Assembly (NCBI RefSeq): GCF_030269125.1
Contig: NZ_BSSM01000001.1
Span: 186,001-250,000, forward strand
Direction: 5' to 3'
Length of the DNA stretch: 64,000 nucleotides
DNA from: Streptomyces hygroscopicus subsp. hygroscopicus
GTDB lineage: Bacteria; Actinomycetota; Actinomycetes; Streptomycetales; Streptomycetaceae
Under the pieces are notes generated by a model. That model saw only the letters and a program-made list of their open reading frames with translations, did no database searches and was not told the DNA's origin. A program made the position numbers and the translations under genes. Below, one piece after another: positions 46,867 through 55,656 of the stretch (position 1 is the first letter of the stretch; every line of letters begins with the position of its first letter).

Positions 46867-47766
46867 ATGCGGACCAGCGACGAGATCTACCACCGGGTCC
46901 GCTGGGACCCGCGGTTCGACCCGGCCCGGTTCGTGCTGGGGATCAGCGAACGCGGAGACGGCTGCACACGTGTTCCGCTGCCCTGCTTCGTCCCCGGGGG
47001 CGACATCCCGTGGCACCGGGTGGTGTTCATCGAGGCCGACGGCGAGGTGGTCTGGGACCGGGCCACGGGGGTGGACCGCGTCGGCACCTCGGACGCCGGC
47101 CGGATACGGAACCCGCGCGCGGACCCGGGCGGCAGCGGCGAGCCCCTCGGCGTCCTCGACGTGTCCCCGACGCCCCGTACGGCGCTGGCCTGGATCCCGC
47201 CCGCGGAGCTGTGGCCGCCGATCCAGGACATCCGCCAGGAGTACGATCCGCAGATCCACCGGTGGCCGCCGCACGTCAACGTGCTCTTCGGCTTCGTACC
47301 GGAGTGCGACTTCGGGCGTGCCGCCCCCCTGCTCGCCGCGGCCACGGCCGGGACGCCGGTCTTCACCGCCCGGCTGGACGGCGTGCGCGCCTTCCGGCAC
47401 AGGGCGTACTCCACCGTCTGGCTCGACCCGGCGGCGGCCGGCGCGGAGCCCTGGACAGCCCTGCACCACGCGCTGCGCCGGCGGTTCCCGCGTTGCCACG
47501 GGCCCGCCGGGCGCTTCACCCCGCATCTGTCCCTGGGCCGGACCCGGGAGCCACGGCGCGTCAGCGCCGACTGCGCCGACCGCCTCGACGCCATGACCGC
47601 GACCGTCTGGGAACTCGTCCTGCTCGCACGGCGCGGCGACGGCCCGATGCGTCCCCGGGCCACGGTCGCCCTGCGCACGGGCGACCTCCGCCGGCTCCCC
47701 GAACCCGGCCCCGGAGCACCGGGCCCGGAGGACACGGCATGGCTCTTCGAGATCACCGACAGGTGA
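46867..47766 (+). CDS. DUF504 (MJ1316) RNA-repair-like domain fused to a 2'-5' RNA ligase-like 2H domain
   Basis: A 299-residue protein. Residues 1-95 resemble the MJ1316/DUF504 RNA cyclic-group end-recognition domain ([44 protein letters not shown]). Residues about 115-275 form a 2H phosphoesterase: [14 protein letters not shown] and [10 protein letters not shown] supply the two His-x-(Asn/Ser) motifs. In eukaryotes and bacteria this pairing occurs in proteins tied to RNA 2',3'-cyclic phosphate repair. It starts at ATG 46867 after GGAGAGGAGG. The gene is isolated, and RNA is the inferred substrate. Confidence 0.75.
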   Translation: MRTSDEIYHRVRWDPRFDPARFVLGISERGDGCTRVPLPCFVPGGDIPWHRVVFIEADGEVVWDRATGVDRVGTSDAGRIRNPRADPGGSGEPLGVLDVSPTPRTALAWIPPAELWPPIQDIRQEYDPQIHRWPPHVNVLFGFVPECDFGRAAPLLAAATAGTPVFTARLDGVRAFRHRAYSTVWLDPAAAGAEPWTALHHALRRRFPRCHGPAGRFTPHLSLGRTREPRRVSADCADRLDAMTATVWELVLLARRGDGPMRPRATVALRTGDLRRLPEPGPGAPGPEDTAWLFEITDR

Positions 47767-47891
47767 GGTCACGGCCGTCGCGGCAGTCCCCGGCACCCCA
47801 TCCGGGCACCCCACCGCGGCACACGTCCCGGTGGCGCGGCGAGCGGGAGGACACCGGGACCTGCGGCTGGGCGCGGTGCGGCCATGGTCGA

Positions 47892-48128
47892 TCACGCGTC
47901 GGTCGCCGGGCCGTCCACCGGATCCGCGATCTCGCGCGGTCCGAGGCCCAGCGGCCGGTGGGCGAGCGCCCCCGGCAGCCGCTCCGCGTCCGGCGCCGCA
48001 TGGGCCCGGTACCCGGCCGCGGTCCGCGCGGACGGCCACACGAGGCCGACCTCGTCGTGGTGGTGCGGCGTGCGGACGCTCACGCGGGCCGGCTCGGCCA
48101 CCCGCCCCACGGTCAGGGACCCTTCCAC
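47892..48128 (-). CDS. Small hypothetical protein
   Basis: A 78-residue open frame from GTG 48128 to 47892 with streptomycete-like third-position bias. It contains HHHDEVGLVWPSARTAAGYR and LGLGPREIADPVDGPA, and I recognise no family. The frame continues open upstream without an obvious better start, so it may instead be a remnant or an artefact of high GC. It lies in an otherwise empty 445-base gap. Confidence 0.35.
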   Translation of the reverse strand: MEGSLTVGRVAEPARVSVRTPHHHDEVGLVWPSARTAAGYRAHAAPDAERLPGALAHRPLGLGPREIADPVDGPATDA

Positions 48129-48211
48129 GTCACCGGCCTTGCGGCATGACGCCACGTGAGGGTCGAGCGGGTCAGCGCCTCGAAGGCTCCTCTCGCGCCG
48201 GTGCCGGGGGT

Positions 48212-48769
48212 TCAGTGCTTGTGCATGGTCCGTGCCATGCGGACGAGTTCGTCGGTTCCGGCCACGTCGATCTCGACGTCGAGAACGGTGCAGACGCGCC
48301 CGACGAGGAAGTAAAAGCCCACCAGGACGAGGGCCTCGACGATCTGTTCCGAGGTGTAGTGGGCGCTCACGGCCGTGTGGAGCGCCTCGTCCACGAGAGG
48401 CCCGGCGGCCGCGGCCGCCCCGAAGTTCAGCAGCGCCCGCTGGGCGGGGGTGAAGACGTCCGCGTCGTACCGCCGTTGGCGCAGCGCCGCGCGCTGGTCG
48501 TCCGTGACACCCGCGGCGCGGGAGATGGGCACGTGCTGCGCCCACTCGTACTCGGCCTCGAACGTGGTGCCGTAGGTGAGGATGAGCAGTTCGCGGTCCA
48601 TCGCGCTGAGGCTGGTGTCGGCGAAGAGCGCGGCGTTCAGCCGGGCTATCTGGATGACCGACCGGGGCGCGTGACCGAGGATGCGGTACAGGTTGATGAC
48701 GCGCCCCTGGCTGAGGCTGCGCAGGACTTCGGGCAGGGCCTCGTCGTCGAGGCAGGGGATACGGGACAT
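48212..48769 (-). CDS. Carboxymuconolactone decarboxylase/AhpD-like protein
   Basis: A 185-residue helical protein of the AhpD/CMD superfamily. It has DRELLILTYGTTFEAEYEWAQHV with the conserved Glu and the EW..H motif, but no CxxC pair, so it lacks the redox centre of true AhpD peroxidases. The start is ATG 48769 with AAGGAG upstream. It is co-directional with the upstream CoA-transferase gene, suggesting metabolism of an organic acid. The reaction is unknown. Confidence 0.75.
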   Translation of the reverse strand: MSRIPCLDDEALPEVLRSLSQGRVINLYRILGHAPRSVIQIARLNAALFADTSLSAMDRELLILTYGTTFEAEYEWAQHVPISRAAGVTDDQRAALRQRRYDADVFTPAQRALLNFGAAAAAGPLVDEALHTAVSAHYTSEQIVEALVLVGFYFLVGRVCTVLDVEIDVAGTDELVRMARTMHKH

Positions 48770-48874
48770 GGGTCCGACTCTCCTTGGAACGGGCCGGGGC
48801 GCGAGGACCGGCACGGGTGGCGGTGGGGCGGGGCACCCGCCGGTGGGCGAGGCGGGGCGGGGCGCGCGGGGGCG

Positions 48875-50344
48875 TCAGGACGATGCCGGGTCCTCGTCCC
48901 AGCAGGGGCGGGACGAGCCTCGGGGCACCAGGAGCGGGCCGCGCCAGGCGGGCGGGGTCTCGCTGAGGCTGACGGGCGGGGCGACGAGGGAGAGGTCGCC
49001 GAGGGGGGTGGGCCGGGTGAGGCGGCGGGGCTCCGGCAGCGGGGTCGGGGGCAGGAGCCGTTCGCACTCCTCGCGGGTGAACGTGCCCAGCTGCCAGGCC
49101 CAGTTGGCGACGCCGGCGAGGGAGACGCGCACCTGGTAGCTGCCGCCCTCGTGGGCGCGCCGCAGGACCGCGCTCATCACGCCGGCGGCGGCGAGATGGG
49201 CGGCGAGGTAGTCGTTGAGCATGCGGCCGGGCGGCAACCGGGGCCGTCCGTCCTGCCGTTCGCTCCAGTTGACGCCGGTCAGGGCCTGGGCGTGCTGGTC
49301 GAAGCCGCCCCGGTCCTGCCAGGGGCCGCTGTGGCCGTAGGCGCGGACGGAGACATGGATGATGCCGGGCGAGATCTCGGCACACTCCTCGGGGCCGAGT
49401 CCGAGCCGGGCCATCTTGGCGGGCCGGTGGTTGTGCACGAAGACGTCCGCGGTGCGCAGCAGTTCGTCGAAGACGCGCCGGCCCTCGCCGCCGGTGTCCA
49501 GGGCGAGGCGGGCGGAGCGCAGGCCCACGCCCGTCTCGTTCCAGCACAGGTCGTGGTCGAAGGCGTTCGGTTCGCACACGTGCAGCACGTCGGCGCCCTG
49601 TTCGGCGAGGACACGGCCGGTGGCGGTGCCCGCGAAGACGTGGGTGAACTGAAGGGAGCGCAACGCGGACAGCGGCTGGGCCGCGGCCGGCAGCGGCCGT
49701 GGCGGGGCGTCGCCCACCCGCTCGACGGACACGAGGGGTTCGGCGAGTACGGCCCGGCCCTGGGGGTGGGCGAGGAACTCCTCCCTGCTGCGGACGATCG
49801 CCAGGGGGACGCCCCGGTCGGCCGCCGCCTCCTCCAGGTCCCAGGAGACCCATCGGGCGACGGCCGCGCCGATGCGCTCGCGGGTGTGCGCGGTGCCGAG
49901 CAGGTCGAGGAAGGCGTCCCGGGTGCTCGGGTAGCAGGCGATCGGGATGGCCCAGCGGTCGTCCGCGGTGCGGTACAGGTCCCACAGGGCGGGGGCCGGG
50001 GAGCCGTCGAGCCCGAGGACGCTGCCCATGTTGGAGCCGTAGCCGTTCAGGGTGTTGCCGCCGCCGAGGTAGGGCGTCAACTGGTGCATCGCCTGCCCGA
50101 GGTCCAGTCCCAGCCGCTGCGTGCGGCCCGTCGCGGCGTGCCAGATCTGTGCCGCGCCGACGGCGGCGGACAGCAGGGCCATGCCCATCGCCGAGCCGAG
50201 CCGGATGGTGGACGGCACCAGCGGATCGTGTCCACGCACGACGAGTTCGCTGACCGCGTCGTCGCGCGAGAGACCCAGCGCCTTCAGAGTCCTGTCTAAT
50301 TCACCGACCAGATCGAATTCGTTTTCCTCCATACCGGGAAACAT
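48875..50344 (-). CDS. CaiB/BaiF-type (class III) CoA-transferase family protein
   Basis: About 489 residues. The N-terminal part resembles a class III CoA-transferase fragment (ATGRTQRLGLDLGQAM) and the second half a further one (FTHVFAGTATGRVLAEQGADVLHV, GLGPEECAEISPGIIHVSVRAYG and QDGRPRLPPGRMLNDYLAAHLAAAG). This indicates a two-part member like those in racemase/CoA-transferase families. They move CoA between carboxylic acids or epimerise acyl-CoAs. Start codons ATG 50344 and 50332 are both possible, with weak ribosome sites. It is next to the AhpD-like gene. Confidence 0.8.
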   Translation of the reverse strand: MFPGMEENEFDLVGELDRTLKALGLSRDDAVSELVVRGHDPLVPSTIRLGSAMGMALLSAAVGAAQIWHAATGRTQRLGLDLGQAMHQLTPYLGGGNTLNGYGSNMGSVLGLDGSPAPALWDLYRTADDRWAIPIACYPSTRDAFLDLLGTAHTRERIGAAVARWVSWDLEEAAADRGVPLAIVRSREEFLAHPQGRAVLAEPLVSVERVGDAPPRPLPAAAQPLSALRSLQFTHVFAGTATGRVLAEQGADVLHVCEPNAFDHDLCWNETGVGLRSARLALDTGGEGRRVFDELLRTADVFVHNHRPAKMARLGLGPEECAEISPGIIHVSVRAYGHSGPWQDRGGFDQHAQALTGVNWSERQDGRPRLPPGRMLNDYLAAHLAAAGVMSAVLRRAHEGGSYQVRVSLAGVANWAWQLGTFTREECERLLPPTPLPEPRRLTRPTPLGDLSLVAPPVSLSETPPAWRGPLLVPRGSSRPCWDEDPASS

Positions 50345-50500
50345 GACACCGATGTGGTGGTGCCAAACCGGTCGAGCGCTTATTTCGTTTGATGGCGAAG
50401 GCGGTGCGACCGAAAGCCGGACCGCCATCAGCCGACTATCAGTTCATTATCAGGAAGGGCTGGTTCCGTTGGACTGAAGCAGTCGATTCGCAGAGAGGCG

Positions 50501-50806
50501 GTGACGTGGGTGTCGCAAGGTTTTCCCGCCGTGGGGGAGCTGAATCTCCTGCCCGATCACGAGCGCCGGGAACTCATCGAGGACCTGGTGGTCGAGGAGT
50601 TCAGGAGCGCCCTTTTCATGACCGACAGCGAGGTGTTCTCGCTGGACGTGGGCTTCTTCGACCTGGGACTCACCTCGCTGCGGCTCAGCGAGGTGAAGCT
50701 TTCCCTGGAGCGGAAGCTGGGGCGTGAGATTTCGACTGCCGCCCTTTTCGGCCATCCGACCGCCGGGCAGTTGATAGAGCATCTTTGCGCGCGATCCGTT
50801 TCCTGA
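50501..50806 (+). CDS. Stand-alone acyl/peptidyl carrier protein
   Basis: A 101-residue carrier protein. GFFDLGLTSLRLSEVK carries the phosphopantetheine serine (Ser59), with a following helix (EREISTAALFGHPTAGQLIEHL-like pattern in the sequence). It starts near GTG 50501 behind AGAGG and is followed 12 bases later by a damaged ketosynthase gene. It was probably part of a modular PKS or hybrid line whose other parts are lost. It may still be functional and used by another pathway. Confidence 0.75.
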   Translation: MTWVSQGFPAVGELNLLPDHERRELIEDLVVEEFRSALFMTDSEVFSLDVGFFDLGLTSLRLSEVKLSLERKLGREISTAALFGHPTAGQLIEHLCARSVS

Positions 50807-50818
50807 ACGGGGGAATAA

Positions 50819-51770
50819 ATGTCGGACACACCGCATCCCGCGGCGGCCGACCTGGCCGCCGTACTCGCTGAACTGCGACGCACGGAAGAAGCGCTCGCCG
50901 CCAACGAGGAGGCGCTCGCCACCCTTGAGAAGGAGAAATACGGACCCATCGCCGTCGTCGGCATGGGGCTGCGCATTCCGGGCGGGAACGACGACGCCGA
51001 CATTTTCGCCGAGTTCCTGCGCGAGGGCCGTTCGGGCATCGGGCCCCTGCCGGCCGGCGAGCGCCGTCAGATGGCCCCGGACGCCGCGGCCGCCGGCATC
51101 CCGGAGGCCGAGCACGCCGTCCCGGACGGGGAGGGGGACGGCGACTGGCCGCGCGGCGGTTTCGTACGCGACGTCGACCGGTTCGACGCCGCCTTCTTCT
51201 CGATCTCGCCCAAAGGGGCCCCCTACATCGACCCCCAGCAGCGGCCGGCCCCCCAGACGGCCTGGGAGGCGCTGGAGCACGCCGGGATCGACCCGACCTC
51301 GCTGCGGCACGGCGACACGGGCGTGTCCATGGGCGTCACCACCCTCGACCACGCCTTCGAGTCCGCCGGTCTCGCCCCCGCGGACCTCGACGGCCACCTC
51401 GCGCCCGGCCTGAGCCACAGCGCGGTCTCGGGCCGGCTGTCGTTCTTCCTCGGACCGCACGGGCCGTGCATGACCGTCGACACCACCTGCTCCTCGTCGC
51501 CGACCGCCACCCACCTGGCCCACGAACGGGCCGGCGGCTGCGCCCGCGCCGAGGGCCGCGGGGTGCTGGTCCTCAAGCGGCTGTCCGACGCGCTGCGGGA
51601 CGGCGACACGGTGCACGCCGTGATCCGGGGCTCGGCGGTCGGCCAGGACGGCGAGAGCGCGGGCCTGGTGGCCCCCAACGGCGCCGCCCAGGAACAGGTC
51701 ATGCGCTCCGCCCTGGCCCGGTGCCGCCCGACGCCCGGCGACATCCAGTACGTCGAGGCCCATCGCGCAG
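50819..51770 (+). pseudogene. Truncated modular PKS ketosynthase with internal deletion
   Basis: The frame starts at ATG 50819 with a docking-like coiled N-terminus (LRRTEEALAANEEALATLEKE) typical of modular PKS subunits, then a KS domain (YGPIAVVGMGLRIPGG). The active-site cysteine is present in VDTTCSSSPTATHLA (Cys224). Directly afterwards about 45 residues are missing before ARAEGRGVLVLKRLSDAL. The domain stops at IQYVEAH, where the catalytic HGTGT segment should continue, and runs into foreign sequence. It cannot be a working ketosynthase. Confidence 0.8.
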
Positions 51771-52260
51771 CGCGGCGTAGCGCTGCGGATCGGCGCGCAG
51801 CGCGGCACGCTCGTCGTCGCCGAGGGCCTGGTCCTGACGCGGGAGCAGGTAGTTGGCGGAGCGCTGGAACACCGTCAGCCGCTCGGTGGTCCCCGCGATG
51901 GCGGGCACCAGCCGGACGGCGCCGGCCGCGCTGCCGACGCGGGCGACCCGCTTGCCGGTCAGGTCCAGCGTCTCGGGCCGGCGCGCCGTGTGCGCCTGGG
52001 TTCCGGCGAAGTCGTCCGCGCCCTCGATGCGCGCCCAGGCCGGCCGGTCCAGCCGTCCCCACGCCGTGACCATGACGCGCGCCCGCAGCCGCGCGAGGTG
52101 CGCAGGAGCCGGCGGCCGTCCTCGTCCGACCACGCGGCCTGGGTGACCTCCGTGCCGAAGCGGATGTGCTCCGCCAGTCCCCGGCTCGTGGCGAACCGTT
52201 CGAGGTTGCGCAGGATCTCCGGCTGCCCGGCGTACTCGTCCACAGTCCCTTCGTCGTCCT
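51770..52260 (-). pseudogene. Remnant of a Baeyer-Villiger-type flavin monooxygenase
   Basis: On the minus strand, pieces of a BVMO appear in order but in different frames: EYAGQPEILRNLERFA and HIRFGTEVTQAAW, then DDFAGTQAHTARRPETLDL, then LTGKRVARVGSAAGAVRLVPA and TERLTVFQRSANYLLPRQ. These match the middle of the enzyme (substrate loop, NADPH-binding domain). At least one frameshift is present, and both the FAD-binding start and the C-terminus are missing. It is joined at about 51765 to the ketosynthase remnant on the other strand. Confidence 0.7.
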
Positions 52261-52526
52261 TTCGTTCGCCGTCCACCTTGGACAGCGCTGCTGATCGACG
52301 ACTGAAGGGAAACTGGTGAATCGGAAGGAAATAACGCCTTAGGAGCAACGTAAAAAGAAAGAGAAAAGGGAGATTCACTCCTCTGCGACTGCAAAGAGGA
52401 GGGGCGCAGAGGGCTACTTTCCCGCTGGGAGCGAGTATGCGCGTGAAATATTCTGGCGCGGTGCGCTGACGCGCCGCTGACGCGGCACCGGATTCACGGA
52501 CCCGGGCGGTGTCTCTCGGGCACGGC
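52261..52526. other. Lower-GC spacer without gene
   Basis: The stretch around 52290-52450 is clearly richer in A/T and purine runs than its surroundings and contains no recognisable coding sequence or RNA. It separates the decayed PKS/monooxygenase zone from the SARP gene. Confidence 0.5.
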
Positions 52527-52592
52527 ACGGGACGAGGCCGCGGCAGGACGCCCCCGGCGGATTCCGGGCGTTCTGCCGCGGCCTCGTCCCGT
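52527..52592. terminator. Long near-perfect hairpin terminator downstream of SARP gene
   Basis: Bases 52527-52553 pair with 52566-52592 as a 27-bp stem with a single G-T wobble and a 12-base loop; the outer arm begins ACGGGACGAGGCCGCGGCAG. It lies 14 bases past the stop of the minus-strand SARP gene (52607) and also blocks read-through from the left. The length is unusual for a simple terminator. Confidence 0.85.
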
Positions 52593-52606
52593 CGAGGCGC
52601 CCGACC

Positions 52607-53476
52607 CTAGGCGGGCACGGCCGCGTCCAGCGAGGGCGCCTGGTTGAGGATCTCCCGCAGCCGTTCGCGCAGCTTGAGCGAGGGCTCCATGCCCAGCTCG
52701 CTCGCGAGCCTGCGCCGTGTGCTGTTGAAGGTCTCCACGGCCTCGGCCTGCCGTCCGGTCCGGTACAGGGCCAGCATGAGCATCTCGGTCAGCCGCTCGC
52801 GCCAGGGATGGATGGAGCGCATGCGCTTCAGCTCACTGATGATGTGCACCGGGTCGGTGAGCTGGATCTCCAGCCAGAGCTTGTCCTCGACGGCGCACAG
52901 CTGCTCCTCCTCCAGGGCCAGCGCCACGCTCTGCGACATCGGACCCTGGCTGACGTCCTGGAAGGGCGCGCCGCGCCAGAGCGCCAGTGCCTCGCCGAGC
53001 AGCCGGTGCGCCTCGTCGGGGCTGTGCCGCGCGCTGGCGCGGGCCTGGCCGACCAGCCGGCGGAAGGCCGCGGCGTCGGTCTCCTGGCCGCCCAGCTCCA
53101 GGACGTATCCCGACGAGCGGGTGAGCAGTTCGGGTGCGTGGCCGTGCGGGCAGGCCAGTTGCTGCAGGGTCCGGCGTAACCGGTAGACGTGGGCCTGCAG
53201 CGAGTTCTCGAAGGTGGGCGGCGGGTTCTCCCCCCACAGTTCGGTGTACAGCTGCTCGGCGGCCAGCGGGCGGCCGGGGCTCACCAGCAGCGCAGCCAGC
53301 AGGGTGCGCTGCCGGCTCCCGCCCACGGTGTGCGTACGGCCGCCCGCGCGCACCTCGAGCGGCCCCAGGAACATGAAGGCCGGAGCGGTACCGGAAGCGG
53401 CCGGCACCTGGGAGCCGGACGGCAGTCTCATACCGTTGTTCGAGTGCTCATCCTCGAACCGCGAATAATTGATCAC
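52607..53476 (-). CDS. SARP-family transcriptional activator
   Basis: A 289-residue regulator. The N-terminal OmpR-like DNA-binding domain (FLGPLEVRAGGRTHTVGGSRQRTLLAALLVSPGRPL; ENSLQAHVYRLRRTL) is followed by a bacterial transcriptional activation domain (AAFRRLVGQARASARHSPDEA; FNSTRRRLASELGMEPSLKLRERLREIL). SARPs switch on antibiotic clusters by binding heptameric repeats near -35 regions. It starts at GTG 53476 after GGGGAG. Its position next to the second biosynthetic locus makes it a probable pathway activator. Confidence 0.9.
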   Translation of the reverse strand: MINYSRFEDEHSNNGMRLPSGSQVPAASGTAPAFMFLGPLEVRAGGRTHTVGGSRQRTLLAALLVSPGRPLAAEQLYTELWGENPPPTFENSLQAHVYRLRRTLQQLACPHGHAPELLTRSSGYVLELGGQETDAAAFRRLVGQARASARHSPDEAHRLLGEALALWRGAPFQDVSQGPMSQSVALALEEEQLCAVEDKLWLEIQLTDPVHIISELKRMRSIHPWRERLTEMLMLALYRTGRQAEAVETFNSTRRRLASELGMEPSLKLRERLREILNQAPSLDAAVPA

Positions 53477-53889
53477 TTTTTCTCCCCTGTAGCGCGCGGT
53501 TCCTTTTATTGACTACTGACATGTTCGCAACCGCAAGTACCGAGGATGATTTGTCGTCGCTTCCAGGCCAGTGCGCGCCTCTTGCAGCGAAGCCGGTTTT
53601 CGATGTTTATGTCGGGACGAATCGGCGCAACTCAGGCAGCAAGCGCGTCGCGCCGACCACGCCCCCGTGCGATTTATCGAGCCTAGCCATGGCCGATTCG
53701 GACGACGCATTAAAGGTTTTCGGATTACCCCGCGGGTAATTGATACGACGGGGCGGGCGACCGGTATGCCGCCGACTGCCTCGCCACCCGCACCGGCCGC
53801 CCTTCTTTCATCGGTCCATCAGGAATCTGTCAGGAACGCCGGGTTGGATCGACGGGACCGCTGACCACGATCCGGGAAAGAGGTGCGCG
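53477..53889. promoter_or_regulatory. Divergent intergenic region between SARP and LLM oxidoreductase genes
   Basis: A 413-base gap with lower GC than the flanks and no convincing gene; short frames exist on both strands. It must contain promoters for the SARP (leftward) and the luciferase-like gene (rightward). I do not see clear SARP heptamer repeats or a near-consensus promoter. AAAGAGG at 53877-53883 is the ribosome site of ATG 53890. Confidence 0.45.
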
Positions 53890-54885
53890 ATGGGGGCAGC
53901 CCGTCAGCCGCTCCGCGTGGGGGTGCTGTTGCCGACCCGGGAGCAGGCGATCCTCGGCGAGTACGGCGTGTCGCCCCTCCTGGACTTCGCGCGACGGGCC
54001 GAGGGCCTCGGCTTCGACTCCCTGTGGACGGGCGACTCGCTCACCGCGCGCCCGCGGCTCGACCCGCTGGTGACGCTGTCCGCCGTGGGCGCCGTGACCC
54101 GCCGCGTGCTCCTGGGCACCGCGGCCCTGACACCCGCGCTGCGGCACCCGCTCGTGGCGGCGAACATGGTCAGCAGCCTGGACCACGTCAGCTCCGGCCG
54201 GCTCGTGCTGGGGGTGGGTGTGGGTTTCCCGGCGCCGGAGACCGACGAGGAACTGGCCGCCGTCGGCGCCGGGGCGGGCGACCGGGCGGTCCGGCTGGAC
54301 GAGATCACCGAGCTGTGGCGCACGGCCTGGAGCAGTACCCGGCCCGGTGCGCCGAACCGCTTCGCCGGCCGGCACTGGCGGGCGGAGGGCCTCGACCGGC
54401 TGGTCTGCCCCGCCGTACCCGACGGACCGCCGCTGTGGCTCGCCGCCGACGACACCGTCCGGACGCTGGGGCGGGCGGCCCGCCGCTACGACGGCTGGCT
54501 GCCCTTCCTCACCTCGGCCGAGGCGTACGCCGGTGCCCGGCGGCGCCTGGAGGACCTGTGCCGGCGCGCGGGACGGCCGGCCGGCGCGGTCACCCCGGCC
54601 CTGTACCTGACGATCACGGTCGGCCCGGACGAGCAGCGGGCCAGGGTCGAGCTGGACGACTACCTGGAGCTCTGCTACGGCCGCACGCTGGAGCAGATGT
54701 CCGCCATCCGGACCTATGCCTGGGGCCCGAGCGAGTACTGCGCGCAGCGCCTCGCCGACTACGTGCGGGCGGGCGCCCGCCACATCGTGCTCCGCATCGG
54801 ATCGCTGCGGCCGGAGACCCACCTGCGGGAGTTCGCGGACGTCCTGGTGTCCAGGGCACGCCAGACGGATCAGGAGAGCCCATGA
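53890..54885 (+). CDS. LLM-class (luciferase-like) flavin/F420 oxidoreductase
   Basis: A 331-residue TIM-barrel protein: VGVLLPTREQAILGEYGVSP, DFARRAEGLGFDSLWTGDSL, VLLGTAALTPALRHPLVAANMVSSLDHVSSGRLVLGVGVG, and WLAADDTVRTLGRAARRYDGWLP. The family uses F420 or FMN to oxidise or reduce small molecules and is frequent in secondary metabolism. It starts at ATG 53890 and overlaps the thioesterase start by ATGA, so they form an operon with it. The substrate is unknown. Confidence 0.85.
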   Translation: MGAARQPLRVGVLLPTREQAILGEYGVSPLLDFARRAEGLGFDSLWTGDSLTARPRLDPLVTLSAVGAVTRRVLLGTAALTPALRHPLVAANMVSSLDHVSSGRLVLGVGVGFPAPETDEELAAVGAGAGDRAVRLDEITELWRTAWSSTRPGAPNRFAGRHWRAEGLDRLVCPAVPDGPPLWLAADDTVRTLGRAARRYDGWLPFLTSAEAYAGARRRLEDLCRRAGRPAGAVTPALYLTITVGPDEQRARVELDDYLELCYGRTLEQMSAIRTYAWGPSEYCAQRLADYVRAGARHIVLRIGSLRPETHLREFADVLVSRARQTDQESP

Positions 54886-55656
54886 CGACCGAAACGACCC
54901 GGCGCGCCCGCCGGTTCACCGGCTCCGGAGCCGATCCGAACGCCGATCACCAGGTGTTCCTCTTCCCGCACGCCGGCGGCACGGCCCCCCGCCTACCAGG
55001 CCTGGGCCGCCACCCTGCCCTCCACCATGGAGGTACGCACCCCGCAACTGCCCGGACGTCAGGAGCGCCTCGGCGAGGAGCCCTTCACCGATGTGACGCC
55101 CCTGGTGGACGCGCTGCTGACGGCGTTCGAGGCCGAACTCGACGGCCGCCCGTATCCGTTGCTCGGCCACAGCCTCGGCGCTCTGCTCGCCTACCGCCTG
55201 TCCGTGGCCGCCGCGGCCGACGGCCTGCCGGCGCCCGCGCTGCTGGGCGTCTCGGCCTGGGCCCCGGCGCTGGAACCGGCCGCCGGCCTCGCCCGGGTCG
55301 CCACCATGTCGGACGACGAACTCCTCGCCCGGGTGGCCCGGCTCGGGCTGGTGCCGGAGGGGACGGCCCCCGACGCGGCCACCCTGGCCTCGATCATGCC
55401 GGCGCTGCGCGCGGACTTCCTGGCCGCCGGCAGCCTGCGCGAGGACGGCGAACCGGCACCCTGCCCGGTCGCGGCCTACTGCGGCACCGCCGACCCGATC
55501 GTGGCCCCCGGTGCCATGGCCGCCTGGGCGGACCACTGCACCGACTTCCTCGGCGCGACCGAGTTCCCGGGCGGCCACTTCTACCTCTTCGAGCACGCCG
55601 CGGCGGTCCACCACGGTCTGGAACGCCACCTGCGCCGCCTGACCACCCGGTCATGA
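54882..55656 (+). pseudogene. Type II thioesterase with a one-base frameshift
   Basis: The gene starts at ATG 54882 and reads HQVFLFPHAGGTAP, then loses frame. After removing one C from the C-run at 54985-54990 the frame continues AYQAWAATLPSTMEVRTPQL and so on through the nucleophile elbow YPLLGHSLGALLAY, CGTADPIVAPG and PGGHFYLF to the stop at 55656. Reconstructed, it is a normal roughly 257-residue editing thioesterase that clears misprimed carrier domains. The shift may be a real mutation or a sequencing error in the homopolymer. Confidence 0.75.

Noticed and set aside
50501..51770. A functional PKS loading module made by the carrier protein and ketosynthase
   Set aside because: The ketosynthase lacks about 45 internal residues and everything after VEAH, so it cannot work.
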